DNA from: Eunapius fragilis
Taxonomy: Eukaryota > Porifera > Demospongiae > Spongillida > Spongillidae
Reading direction: 5' to 3'
Assembly (NCBI GenBank): GCA_963681505.1
Contig: OY811971.1
Location: forward strand, 13,305,232 to 13,369,231
Length of the DNA stretch: 64,000 nucleotides
In this document: positions 1-11,475 of the stretch, piece by piece
Layout: every line of letters starts with the position of its first letter
Position numbering within the stretch: position 1 is the stretch's first letter
Made by a program: the position numbers and the translations under genes
Notes under the pieces: generated by a model
The model's input: the letters and a program-made list of their open reading frames with translations, nothing else
Told to the model about the DNA's origin: nothing
Database searches by the model: none

Positions 1-3000
1 TCTCTCAAAGCATCGAAAATTGGACTACCATCATAAAGTTATTAGGGACTGAATAGCCATAGATTTCAATAAGAGATGAGAGCGTTATTTTTATTTTGTC
101 CTGGAGATTGTGAAAAAATATCACATGGACATTGTTCCATATACAGAATCTACGTAGATTGAGCGTCAAAGAAGTCACTACCAGACAAACAATGGAAACG
201 TTATAAGCCTGCCAAGTTGCAACAATTAATAATTCGATGCTCGTAAACCATTAAGGTTATTATTGCAATATCTAGTTAGACAAGTATGACTGAGTAATTG
301 CATTATGATCTGAAGTTGTGAAGCACGCACTTATAATGGGATGTCCCCAAGACGGCACATCATAAAGAACACAGATGCTATCTATCATCAGTCAGCACGA
401 AGGCCCGAGAAGGAAGCGTAGCATAGTCTCTTAATTGTGGCTATTGTCTATGTGTGGTTGCATGCAGTTGAGAAATAAAAATATAAGTATGGTGAGTGGT
501 TAATACATGCATCTGTGTGTGCAAAGGGTAAAACAAAAAAGGGGTGCTTTTCAGCTCAGGTGTGGCCTTAACTTGACACACCTCTTCCCACTCTGAACTA
601 TAGTGAAGGACCTAGTCACATGAACATGTATAGTGGAGGCGATGAGACATAGCCATGTGGCAGTGGCAGATTCAGGATTTGGGGTGATAAGATGTGGAAA
701 GTGTTCACGCCCACTGCAGCTAGGGGGTGGGAAGCTATAAGCTGGCTGGTTGGGTAAGGCTATGCCCCTTATACGCCTTCGCAATTGTGATGTCCTCGGC
801 ATAAAATCTCATGACAAACTGCAATGGATACTGTTTATTTTAAGGGGAGGGAGCAAAGGGGCACGGGGCCGTCCAGCCACACCACACTGTACTGTAAAGT
901 GGTTCTAGGAGACCTGCGCATTTAGGGGAGGATATGAGACGTGCATACGTAGTTCCAGGCTATGAAATACCTGTAGTCTTGACCATGTTGTGAGGTTTTA
1001 TGTCATACATTCGATTGCCATCTTCATCTTGTTGTGACGTTGCATGTGCATGTTGGCAGATCTTGCTTTCACACCGTATAAAAATTCTCAAATGAACGCA
1101 GCGAAGATGATTGTATGGATGAGCGATAACCAAGCAATATGAGATCCAAATCGTCCTCCCAATTCAGCTTTCCACCATCAGAAAACTAGCACAGATATTG
1201 TTGAATTAAATCTCCCTGTAACATAAATTGACACCAGATAATGGACCCACCAGGCCCATTCCCCATTGAGCTACCTTCACTTGCGTGTAATAATAATCCA
1301 TGTACACGCAGTCAGAGGAAACGTTACTGATTTAGATCAAATCAAAAGCGCTATGCATGCAGGCGGTGGTTACGTTTTCAAAAGAAACCCCCTGCTAGAT
1401 CTTTTGTGAACGCTTTCGAGCAGGCGCATCATTTCATCCATTTAAATGGTAGCTTTGATTCTCAGCTCGCAAACGTCAACGCTCCAGTCTCATGCTTCTT
1501 CCGCCTGTTCGTCTTAAACAGAATTTAGACCATCACGAGTGGCGAAGTCTTGCGATATGCCCTTTTTGCCTCCTTATCTTTAGATCCTTCTACCCTCCAA
1601 GGCCATGTTCGGTGCTTATCGTCTTTGCTCTCATGGAAATGAGCCATATCGTTGTATTCTTTACCATCATCTGACAGCCGCTGTGCTTTGTGTGCGGTAT
1701 ACAATTACTGTCATGTGGTTTTGATATACGTTTGGGATTGGGAGGGGGGCCGGGGGGAGAAGAAAGTATTTTAAATTAAGGTAGAATAATCTATCCTGGA
1801 ACTGATAATCTAGTCCAGGTGGATATATTATTCCGCGGAATAGACTATCCATGGGGATGAAATTATAGGGGGATAAAGAAATCCGTGACACCGGTCGTAA
1901 GCCAACTAAAATGTATATGATTTCTGAAATAATGGCAAGCGCGATATGACCGGGAAATGCGCAGCCACCTTGCACAACTGTGTATTAACGAACAGGCTCT
2001 GACAAATCAATAGGTACATGCGTACAAACCAAATTTGAAGTGAATTGCCTTTTCCCATGCACAGAACGATATGGCGCTGGTTTTAACCCTAAGGGGTATC
2101 TGACGTTGTAACACTGGCACGACGCTAATGCAAGACCATTTTTATTAAGAGAAATGAAGTAGTTTGAAGGTTGAAAATTTGAACTCAGTAGTGTTTATAC
2201 CGTTCGGAAGTTATAGCGATTCAAAGGTGAATAATTTATATAAATATATATAGCAATGTGACATTTTCTCAGGCATGCACTGTCCCAATTATTATTTATG
2301 AACTTCCCCCCTTCCTCCACCTCTCCCCCTCCTCCCTCCCCCCGATGCAGGTTATGCCCTCCCTAAACTGTATTTCAAGCTGCAGTACTGCATAAGCTGT
2401 GCTGTCCACTCCATGATGGTCAGTACCCGCTCCAAGAAAGAACGCCGCAATCGTAAACCACCACCACGCTTTGGTCAGCCACCTGAACAATACGGAGAGC
2501 AATCGAAGCGTGCGATAAAGAGGAATATGAGTTCCGTTCATAAGGGAAGTATATATCCACCTCGCTAAAGACAATTGGGATATACAAGTGACACTAACTG
2601 CAAGACAGAAACAAGCATGCATGCATATGCATGTTCTATAGATAATTGGCGTGCCAGTGAGAGCAAGTGACCAATGTGGTGGAATATAAAGTACAATCAA
2701 TGGCTTGGGGGCGGGGATGCATGGGATAGGGCATAAAGCGGTGGGTGTGGGAGGGGGCTATACTCCTCCCTCCAAGACATGCCAAGAAGTATGGGGGAGC
2801 ACTGTACGCTCCCCAATGGGGGCCAATGCTTTTGGGGTTGAAAAAACTCCAAACCACTTACTGTGCAAACTTTGAACAAATTACACTTTGCGGGTCTAAA
2901 TTAGGGGGTTGTCAACCCGCACCCCTTCCGCCATGCACTGCGTATGCTTGTATCAGAAATATAGAAGATAGCATAGGAATTCAACTAGCAGTACGCACGA

Positions 3001-3010
3001 GTAGAACATT
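1..3010. other. Noncoding stretch, no supported gene
   Basis: I see no recognisable coding exon here. Short open frames lack domain motifs or amphipathic patterns. A sequence resembling a hAT-type terminal repeat (cagtggcagattcagg, 661-676) may mark one end of an old MITE, but no matching right end was found. Pyrimidine-rich DNA lies at 2307-2345, and 2690-2960 is G-rich. Confidence 0.4.
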
Positions 3011-3017
3011 ACACCAA

Positions 3018-3074
3018 GGAAACCCGTAAAATAGCTAGTTAAATCTGATTTTACTAGCTATTTTATGGGTTTCC
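3018..3074. repeat. Hairpin next to the RT fragment
   Basis: Arms of about 23 bases (ggaaacccgtaaaatagct and its near-complement agctattttatgggtttcc) flank a short loop. Only one or two positions mismatch. The hairpin ends exactly where the reverse-transcriptase-family fragment begins. It could be a small palindromic insertion or a structured end of that element. Confidence 0.6.
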
Positions 3075-3378
3075 ATGGCTACGACCCCCTCTGGCTATGG
3101 TTTAACCACACCACTTAATCTCACTACTTTAATTGAAGCGGGAGTTGCAAGAGGACCTGCTGCTATGGCAGCTGAAGTTCGGAAGCATGGTGTTAATGAT
3201 CGTAAGCGTGCAGTGCTCAGATGGGTTTCTATACCTATGGTTGCTGGGGTGCAGAAGCCCAGTCCACCATTTCTCGGCTAGCATCCCGTCTGGCCATCCA
3301 GTTGCAGTGTAGCAAACCCAAGGCCATCACTACCATCTACCAACTTCTCAATCTAACACTGGTGAGAGCAAATGCTTA
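3075..3378 (+). pseudogene. C-terminal fragment of an RT/endonuclease retroelement protein
   Basis: This is a decayed copy of the last ~100 residues of the protein also found at 21.9-22.6 kb and 58.9-61.0 kb. The first part reads LNLTTLIEAGVARG then AAEVRKHGVNDRK in one frame. Near 3240 the frame shifts, and the next frame continues with GAEAQSTISRLASRLAIQL and ends NLTLVRANA, matching the GPEAQ...LSRLAARLAIRL...LNLVLVRANA of the 60.9-kb copy. Everything upstream (reverse transcriptase, zinc knuckle, endonuclease) is absent, so it is a 5'-truncated dead copy. The identity of the domain itself is not known to me; the family link rests on the internal match. Confidence 0.75.
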
Positions 3379-3379
3379 A

Positions 3380-5890
3380 GCTTTACCTTCACGTTCAGGG
3401 TTTTTCGGATCTGAGGGTGCATGGAGTTTAAATTTGATTTTTGCGTGTTTTTCAAGTGGTGCATATGTGTGCTTGTACATGTATGAGCTATAAGAATGTT
3501 TAATAATAATAATGAATCTTTACAATCACTAACAACAAACATGCCGTAAACACCCTAAACCCCACCCACACACCGATTCACACTGTGAAGGCTATCTTCA
3601 GCCCATGTCCTCTGCATGCTCTGCCTTGACCAGGAGAGCAAGGCTCTAGCAATGTATCGAACTAAAGTGATGTTAAGCCTCTGGTAAATTCATTCTCATA
3701 CTCAGTTGTCATGAAGCGATTTAAGTTGACCTGAAGTAAATGTTGGGGTTGGCCGGTAGACCCATTGAAAGCTTTAATTGCTTATGTCCATTAGTACAAG
3801 ACCACCGAGTAAGACTCAAAAACTTGCTCTGTGTGTGACCGGATTATGCATGAGTGGATAGATGGAGGGGGTCCCCAAATCCAAAGTGGGGTCACCATAT
3901 CCCAGGATGGAAATACTCCCCCGGTCACCAGCCAGGGGGGTTACCCAATCCTCCAACACAGGCAATGTTGTTCCAAATGTTGAAATAAACACTTTCATCT
4001 TTCAATTGACATTTGCACTTGCCTTTCCTGGTTCATTCCAAGCATGAGCTATCAGCCTTCTTCCATGCTCATCAACTGAATGCAATGACACCACATCTCC
4101 ACGCTTAGAATTGAGCCAAATGCATGTTCTCAAATCCATTGTTTTGCTTTGAATAATCAGCACTAGCATTTTTCACAATACCAACAAAAAACACATGCCT
4201 GCATTGCTTCTGCTGTTTTCACACTACTAAACAAGCCATCTCCTATTACATACCATTTTGTACCATGACAATGTTCAGTCAAGTGCTGAGTTACTGCAGT
4301 TGTTTTCTTTTACCTTTCACTATAGTATATTTTCAGTGCCATATTGATATCAGGCAATTTTATGAGAAGAATAAACTTGCTCTGGGAGTCTCTCATATTA
4401 TTTACTAGAAGAAGCCAACGCCTTTGGGTTTTAATTTCATCTTTGTTATTCCAGGTACATTGTATTCATTCCCGAGCCATCGACACATGATTATCAATGG
4501 TAAGTGTGCTTCCTGCAATAAAAATTCGGTTCATATTGTCATTGAAATGTTTGAAAAGTGGACTCTATTTGCACTACCATTCATCTCAAAATGTCAATGC
4601 TCCACGGATCTGTCCCCAGTGATTCTTTTGTAACCCTGTTTTCATGGCAAACTTTTGTACTGTTATAAAACTTCATTCCAATAATGCGCAATGCTAGATA
4701 ATGGCTGAACTGAAATTCCCAGAAGGGATCCAATAAAGTGATCCATAATACGCTTATCAACATGATTTGTCTTGTCCCCGTGTAAAGTATTTGTAGAAGT
4801 GTTTAATGATGAGAGATTTCAGCTGTCTTGGTAACATCAAGCTAATTTTAATCTGTATGTGATGTTACTTCACGTGTCATATGAGGTCAGTTGTATCGGG
4901 GAATCACAGTAAATAAATCTGCAATACTCCAAGGGTCAACAACATCTAAGGCAGGTCAAGCCTCCACACTCGACATTGACACAATCTTCTTCTCCGTTCT
5001 TGTGAGATCTCTTCCATTTCATCTGATGACTGCTAGGTGTAATATGATGATTCTACTGTAGCATCAGATTCATCCCTTTCGTCTATCTAATCTGGTGTAG
5101 ATATAGAAGCTTCGACATATCACTCAATGTAGCGCGTTTTGGCACAAGCGTGTCTTGATCGTCTTTAAAAATTCAAATGTTGCGCCCCTATGACATGGGG
5201 ACCTTCCAAGACCTAAGAACTTAAAAAAGGCCTCAAAACATGTCCCTTACGCAAGACATTTGTCCTTTACATTAGGAGAATAGGGCCCTTGATATATAAT
5301 TAATGTACTTGTGCCACAGGAAATATTGAAGATACGGGCTAGAAATTGTAGTTAACGCACCTCTAAAATTCTCGACATGTACGGGTGGTGACGTGCACTT
5401 AAGGCGCAGGCTGATTGATATACATACGACAAAATACCCGCGGCCCATGTATATAAATATGTTTATAGGTTTTGTGTAGTGAGATTCACGGGCAGAAAAC
5501 AGCAATGTCGTTATTCATACCAGAGATCTCTGCTAATACCATGCATGTGATGGAGGGCATCGATATGTATACACAACGGGGCACATTAACACGCAAAAGA
5601 AATTAACGCCCACGCATAATAGCTTGATGCCAGCGAAAGAGAAAAACAACAAAATGGCCAAAATTAGGAACTGCGAATCGGAAGCCGTTGCCAGTGAATT
5701 TGACCACTTGAAGGAGATTGCATTAACCCTGACTTCACAGTAAATGGTTACGTGAAGAGCGGAATAGAAGGATTTTGATGAGAGAGTAATTCGTGCGGCA
5801 GCGTGCCCCAAAAGGCTAAGAGACTCCTAAACGTTAAGCCGTCGAAAGGTCAATAGCAAAAAACCCTACGGCCGTCTACATGCACGTTTA
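3380..5890. other. Noncoding stretch, nothing recognised
   Basis: AT-rich sequence with scattered short open frames on both strands and no coding signature that I can support. There is no clear repeat structure at reading scale. Confidence 0.35.
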
Positions 5891-5896
5891 TAGTAA

Positions 5897-6148
5897 CAGG
5901 GCCGTAGCCGGGGGTAGGGGTGGGGGGTCGATGGGGTCGAACGACCCACTCCCCGTTATAAAGAAAGGTCACTCGTGACCCGCTATGTTCCCATTTGGCT
6001 AATAGCTATCAACATTGAATCCGTATAATTATGCTATGATTTCAATGTACATGTGTATTCCATACCACTGACTGTTTAGTAGTACAATTCGTCTGCATTT
6101 AGAATATAGGGTCGCGCCCCCTCAAAGGTCTGCATGGCTACGGCCCTG
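5897..6148. mobile_element. Small MITE with CAGGGCCGTAGCC ends
   Basis: Inverted 13-base ends (cagggccgtagcc at 5897-5909 and ggctacggccctg at 6136-6148) enclose about 250 bases with a G-rich left half. Termini of the CAGGGxCGTAGC type are common on non-autonomous hAT-like elements. No matching 8-base target duplication is visible in the flanks, so the boundaries are supported only by the inverted ends. Confidence 0.5.
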
Positions 6149-6763
6149 GGCAAGGAAACCGACCAACAAGGAGCTGGACACCAAGACCCTATATCAGTCT
6201 GATTATCTCTGATATGATCCTCTTTTTCTTTCAATGATATGTTGTTTTTATTAAAATTCAAAGTTCATTAACATAGCAGTGATCATATTATATTTATTTT
6301 CATGTTTGATTCGTTGTTTTGAGTACTGATACTCATAGTACAACGTCAATAGAGTTAATATTTTTCACTCTTCGATGCACGCTAGTATCAATTAATTAAA
6401 CGCTGTTCAGTCTACATTAATATGGCCTCCCTTTAGTTCATGTGTTGAGCACATTAAAGTCAATTAGCCCTTTATGATCAAAAGTATATGTACACAAATT
6501 TGCCCAAACCCTCGATCTCTTAGTTTCAACACACTAGATTTTTAAAAAATCTTTGGTAAACATTTCACGTCAAACAAGGACGCCCACTTCACGATAATGG
6601 AATAAGCATATGTGCATGTGCAAGCATCTATGTCAAGTATTGAGAGATGTTGGCAACCCGGTATGAATTAATCAGATGCATGCATTCTTGATCCCAATCA
6701 ATACCATATATAGTAAAAGTAAAAAGTCACGTGTACAATTGCCATCATTACGTCACATTTGTA

Positions 6764-7039
6764 ATGGCCAGTAAGACGCTAACAACATTTCGCCAAAACT
6801 TTGACCGATTCAGGGCTGGGTTGGACGTGGAGGAGATAGCCAACCTAGCTTACGCTGCCGAATTGATCAGCCTCGCGGACTTCGAGCAATGCAGGGATGA
6901 ACCCTCTCACCGAAGGGCGACCGTCTTCGTGGCTGCGGTGGAGAGAGGGGTGATCAGAGACGAAGAGAACTTTGACAAGTTTCTAAACATTCTGAAGCAG
7001 CAGCCTGCATACAAGCATCTTCTGGAGGGTTTGATCTAG
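6764..7039 (+). CDS. Stand-alone CARD (death-fold) protein, 91 aa
   Basis: A single uninterrupted exon encodes 91 residues that are almost entirely one caspase-recruitment-type death fold. The pattern of six amphipathic helices fits: FRQNFDRFRAGL, then EEIANLAYAAELIS, DFEQCRDEPSHRRATVFVAA, RGVIRDEENFDKFLNIL, and a final KHLLEGL. In CARD proteins this domain makes homotypic contacts that assemble caspase or NF-kB signalling complexes in the cytosol. I chose the ATG at 6764 (MASKTLTT), which has G at +4; an upstream in-frame GTG at 6731 is unlikely as a eukaryotic start. The upstream DNA has TATATA near 6706, CACGTG near 6728 and a TACGTCA site near 6749, but their use is unproven. No caspase, NACHT or kinase domain follows, so it is an adaptor- or decoy-like CARD, or one exon of a larger gene. 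Codons and frame are intact. Confidence 0.7.
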   Translation: MASKTLTTFRQNFDRFRAGLDVEEIANLAYAAELISLADFEQCRDEPSHRRATVFVAAVERGVIRDEENFDKFLNILKQQPAYKHLLEGLI

Positions 7040-7197
7040 CTTTGTAATAATCCATACAAGAGCAAGTATAAATTTGATTGTTATTTACGTGTGTAAACTG
7101 AAGGTTTTGGAATCAAGACATGCATGCATGCGTGCCAAGGTATAATCGTTAACACATGTATGTATGGATAATTCCGGGGCGAACCGTTAGTTCAGCG

Positions 7198-7350
7198 GGT
7201 CCCTAGCTATCCTTAGTTTGTGGTCATCATGATCCGGTTTGTGGTAGGTTGTTATCTGCGTTGAGTACTATTACAGATGATGTTTTCGTCATTTGTGCAT
7301 GATCATGCTCAAATAACATATTACCACAAACCACGTCTCGCTAGGGACGA
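7198..7350. repeat. Imperfect inverted repeat
   Basis: The left arm gggtccctagc...gtttgtggt (7198-7225) is complementary in two blocks to accacaaac...gctagggacga (7322-7350). This gives a fold-back of about 150 bases. No target duplication was seen. It is possibly an old MITE. Confidence 0.45.
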
Positions 7351-8315
7351 CCAGAAATAAAGGCAATGGGCGTGCCCAGCTAGGACACAGCTGCATGCCG
7401 TTTTACAACCCCCTCCCTGCCCCCCTCCCACCGGGCCTCCCCTCCCTTATTCGTATATATGCTGGTGGCTGGGAGGTTAGTTATAGTTGATCGTGGCCGA
7501 AAAGCGTGGTGTCGGGCCACGCCCATCTGGAAGTAAGTATGCTTATGCAGCATAGTCAAGGGTGGAGACACCACATGCATAAATCATCAAGTCTCTCCCT
7601 ATACTGCAAACGAACCAGACCAGTCTTACTCAGACAATTAATTTGTCACTGCACATGGTTATTTACTTAATTGCCCGTCCTGTGATAACCAAAATGTAAA
7701 CTGATGCAACAGATGCGGTGGAAAAGATATATCGGTGCGGAAGGATGTAGATGCATTGTATGGAGAAATCGTCCATTACATCAGCGATATCATCAACAGC
7801 TTTTTCTTATACAGATGAAGGTGACTCTCAACTGATTGATGTATTTTTTATCTTCATCAATACCACTTCAAGTTGTCTCATATAAGGACTTGTCCAATTG
7901 CTCAGCATGCTCTTCAAACACTATTTAAAGTATTCTATGTGAATTTATTTTTTCATACTATTGTCACGTGACCATATTTAAACTTACCAACGGAACAACC
8001 ACTTTTGAAGTTGCAACACTACATGTGGGGAGGGGGGGGGGGGGGGAGTCGGCGGCAAAAATGTCGGCGCTTTGTGACTGTCAACAGTGAAATTACGCTG
8101 CTACACAAAGAAGGCATCGTCAATATAGAATCATATAGCAGTTCTCGATTGATACCACGGCTGTTTCTCATGATCACTCATTTGATGAAAAATCATTTCC
8201 AAGAGCCGTAAAACAACTTGTGTTGCCCCACTGTGACGTGCCATTCACACTACAGTGTCATGGAACAATTTAATACTCATCACACACTTGTTAAACCAAC
8301 TGAAGCAGTGTTTGA
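7351..8315. other. Noncoding stretch with a G run
   Basis: No supported gene. A run of about 17 G lies near 8030-8046, and 7405-7445 is C/T-rich. Confidence 0.35.
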
Positions 8316-8319
8316 CTAA

Positions 8320-8790
8320 TATAGAAGGATTGATACCGGAAAAGGCATCGATGATGACTGGCCAATTCAACTAAAGAATCCTAGCAAGTGTAATGTGAAA
8401 GTAACAGATGATCTGTATGATGAAATACAGCTCTTTTGTACTGCAACATTTGATGATGTGGTATATGTGAGCCATCATACTGATAAATTTGAAAATGCTA
8501 TGTTAAGGGAATCACCTATTCATCAGACTATAATAGTGCAGACAGAGCATCTGTGGTGAAATCAACGTTTGTATTAAACGGTAAAACAGATGAGATACAT
8601 CCATATTTTGGGATCATCACATTCTTTTTCAGAATAATAATCAAGCATAAAGACCGTGCCAAACAAGATTTGCCGCCACATATGTGTCTTTAAAACTTGA
8701 GGATATGTACCTGGAACTTTCAAAACACCTGAAAAGGAACATCATTCTGGATAGTAAACAAATCATTTTACCAATGCAACTAATTTATTA
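8320..8790 (+). pseudogene. Decayed coding remnant, family unknown
   Basis: From 8320 to 8559 one frame stays open for 79 codons with protein-like composition: RRIDTGKGIDDDWPIQLKNP, then KVTDDLYDEIQLF, DDVVYVSHHTDKFENAM and IVQTEHLW before a TGA. Further coding-like pieces follow in other frames up to about 8790 (for example LEDMYLELSKHLKRNIIL near 8695-8750). The mix of open stretches and stops suggests an old transposon or gene copy. I do not recognise the family. Confidence 0.4.
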
Positions 8791-9715
8791 GCCCTCGATG
8801 CTTTATGAATCGCTGCATACTTATTCCTAGTGAGAAAGGCACAACATGCACAGTGGCTGAACTGCCATGCTTACTGTATAACAGTGTGCATTATTGTCTG
8901 TAATTTTTGCTTCGCAAACCAAATGTTAACTCGTTCCAATGCAAGGAATACACTGAGGAAATTTTATAATCACAGTATAGAAACTAAAATCAATTGCATC
9001 ATTTGTCATATCCAATCTAATACATATAACAACAATCACTCATGCATGTTGAAAATGTAAAATCACGCGCAAAGATCAAAATTTGATTTTCTGATTATAC
9101 GATACATTTGGAAAATCGCCTGAATATCATTCTCAGATTTGTCAAAGGATTTAAAAGATCATAGACATATCCCAACGTGATTTGTATAAATCAAAAACAC
9201 ACGTGAAATCAATAAATACCATTGTAATATCAAACTAAATTCAAAATGTGATTTGCGCACTTTTTATACTGTGATTCTTACAGTAATTAATTTTCTTAGC
9301 CCCCCTGCAGCAAGTTCTGACTATCGCGGAAAATACGCATTGGCATGCAGCATTCTTACTCCAGTGCGCTCAATCACCTTTAAAATCGAAAATCAATTCA
9401 ACGCGTGTTCACCGGCTAAGAGTACGCACGTGGGTGCGCTGTTTCCTCCTCCAGTTCTCCCCCTCCCCCCACCCACACACACGTCCCTGCTCATATTATA
9501 ATTCAAAGCATTACTTTATACTAACAGCAATTTAATCAAAATCGTTACGGGGTGATAAAAGCACAAAAACCACTTTGGGACATAACTATCGATATCAGAA
9601 GAAGTGCCACAAAATTGTGACGGTGCAATTCGAAAAATAACGTCTGAAAATGTGCCACGTCCTCTTTGACCGCAACTCAAAACGCATTTAACCTCAAATG
9701 TTTTATTATTAAAAA
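8791..9715. other. Noncoding stretch, nothing recognised
   Basis: AT-rich DNA with no supported gene and no clear repeat. A C-rich patch lies near 9445-9480. Confidence 0.35.
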
Positions 9716-9962
9716 TCCTAGGATTTGAAGGCAAATGGTGGTGTAAAATGCAAGGAAACAAGGGTCCGTAATAGTAAGGGAAAATATCATAGTTCGATCA
9801 ATGTATTTAGCCCGTTCGCAGCAAATACTATTTTTGTGTACTAAACATAGGACTATGACTTTTTCCCTTACTATTACAGACCTGTTTACACAACAATTGC
9901 CTTTAATTCCTATATCTCACCAACTTTCTCATAGAGAATGTTTTCAATTACTTGTTTCATAG
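9716..9962. mobile_element. Fold-back element, copy 1 (left arm truncated)
   Basis: The left arm includes ggcaaatggtggtgtaaa and gtaatagtaagggaaaa. The right arm has the complementary ttttcccttactatta, then ttgcctttaattcctatat, caccaactttctcatagag and an acttgttt tail. The outer part of the left arm is missing. The right-arm landmarks (attcctatat, accaac, ttctc, agagaatgtttt, acttgtttc) are the same as in the copies at 18.3 and 43.75 kb, which identifies the family. Confidence 0.65.
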
Positions 9963-10144
9963 ATTTTTTTTTCTCACATCTAATTATACGTCTTACACTG
10001 TTACAGTAGTTAATTTTTCATTTGCAACTGGTTTGGTTATTGACAATTCAAAACTCGTCAAGATTCTGTCTTGTTATGATATGAGTAGCATTTAGAACGA
10101 CCCATTATAACAATGCAATTACCAGGACTTAGTGTAATGATGTG

Positions 10145-10190
10145 TTACCTGTTGTACCATATGATGACAAATTGATGTGGAAAAAGGCTG
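10145..10190. repeat. Dispersed repeat shared with 15.2 kb
   Basis: The block ttgtaccatatgatgacaa followed by ttgatgtggaaaaagg also occurs near 15216-15250, directly beside the hAT insertion site. About 36 bases match with one difference. The parent element is not identified. Confidence 0.6.
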
Positions 10191-10497
10191 ATGCGTCAAG
10201 ATCAACAAGACAATCTTAAAACTTATAAGAAAATATAAAAACACTGTGCTATACTCCAATGAATGAAAACTTGTGTGTAGAAGATGATCAGCATAGCTCA
10301 TGCAGCATTGCCCGTTTATAACTAGCTCTGGTGAAAAAGCACTGAACCCTTTCAACTCATCATATAATCATGGTTCCACACTGGAGAATTATATTGGTCT
10401 GATGAATGCTCTAGAGATATGAAGACCCTTAAGCAGAAGAGACCTAGACAACCTTTGGAAAGTCTTTGCAGCAATAGATGCACAATGTAAGCTCGAC

Positions 10498-11220
10498 TTA
10501 AAGTCGGATGTTATATGCGCATCTATAGGACACAAGTATCATAAACTCTATTCTGCAATACACCACCCGAATTGTTTGCTGAGATATGCCCAAAAGATAT
10601 TGCACTACATTTCTGAAAAGCAATACTAAGCTGCCAGCTTTGAGACCACATACAAAAATTCGACAATGATAGGGACAAGGTGAAATTGAATCAGAAGAGT
10701 GAGCAACATAGAGTTTATAATTAATATCATCTGCAAATATTTTAGCTTGAACTGGTGGCACACAACAAGGTCATTGATATATATGAAGAACAATAGAGGA
10801 CCAACTACTAACGCGTAGAGACAAGGATAATTACTGATGAATATAGTCTTACTGAGAATGCGCAGTTAGAAAAGAAGATAAACTTACCAATGTAGGACTA
10901 AAACCATAGCCCCCTACCTTGAACAGCAATTTTAGATGGGAAAATGAATCAAAGGCTTTAGCAAAGTCAATATATACAAATTCATTTTTAGAAAGAATAT
11001 CAGTGAACAGTGTCTATTCAATAAGTGTGACTAGCAATTGGGTGCAAGTAGAACGCCTGGCAAGAAACCAAATTGATATTTAAAAATGAGTTTTTTAGAA
11101 CGAAGCATTGAATCATAAACAACGGACTCCATTACTTTGCAGCAAACACTGGTTAGAGAAACTGGACTATAATTGCTAGGTAATTTCCGGAATCTATTTT
11201 GAAAATGGGACAAACATTTG
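10498..11220 (-). pseudogene. Decayed LINE (non-LTR) reverse transcriptase
   Basis: Read on the minus strand, the order of reverse-transcriptase motifs is right for a CR1/L2/jockey-like LINE. First comes NYSPVSLTSVCCKVMESVV and FQFGF-like sequence (11213-11031). Then motif A VYIDFAKAFDS appears near 10965-10930. A motif-B remnant VVGPLLFFIYINDL lies near 10795-10750, and motif C FADDINYKLYVA near 10745-10705. Several frameshifts and stops separate these pieces. The canonical FADD box is present, but the protein cannot be made. No endonuclease domain or 3' tail was found, so this is a fragment. Confidence 0.8.
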
Positions 11221-11449
11221 CCTGTATCGAATCCGCTTTAGACATAGTGACTTACTAGACACAATTCGTATAGAAACAATCCTCTCAATACACTCACATT
11301 GAGAAAGCATTCCAAAACTTATCAACCAAACAAGACATTAGCCAGTCTGTATCCAGTAGGAAAGAGTCATAATCAGCAGCACCTTATTGCTGACAAGACT
11401 TTGAGGGAAGATCACTAGGACAAGAAACTAATTCAACAGATGAGTGATT
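11221..11449. other. Flank of the LINE remnant
   Basis: No feature is supported here. The sequence probably continues the 5' part of the minus-strand LINE in an unreadable state. Confidence 0.25.
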
Positions 11450-11475
11450 GGGGGGGGGGGGGGGGGGGGGGGGGG
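11450..11475. repeat. 26-base G homopolymer
   Basis: An uninterrupted G run, followed by tggcggggggg. It is one of many such runs in this window. Confidence 0.95.

Noticed and set aside
2296-2700. 134-codon minus-strand ORF
   Set aside because: No domain, and its end lies in a C/T-rich tract; it is probably chance.
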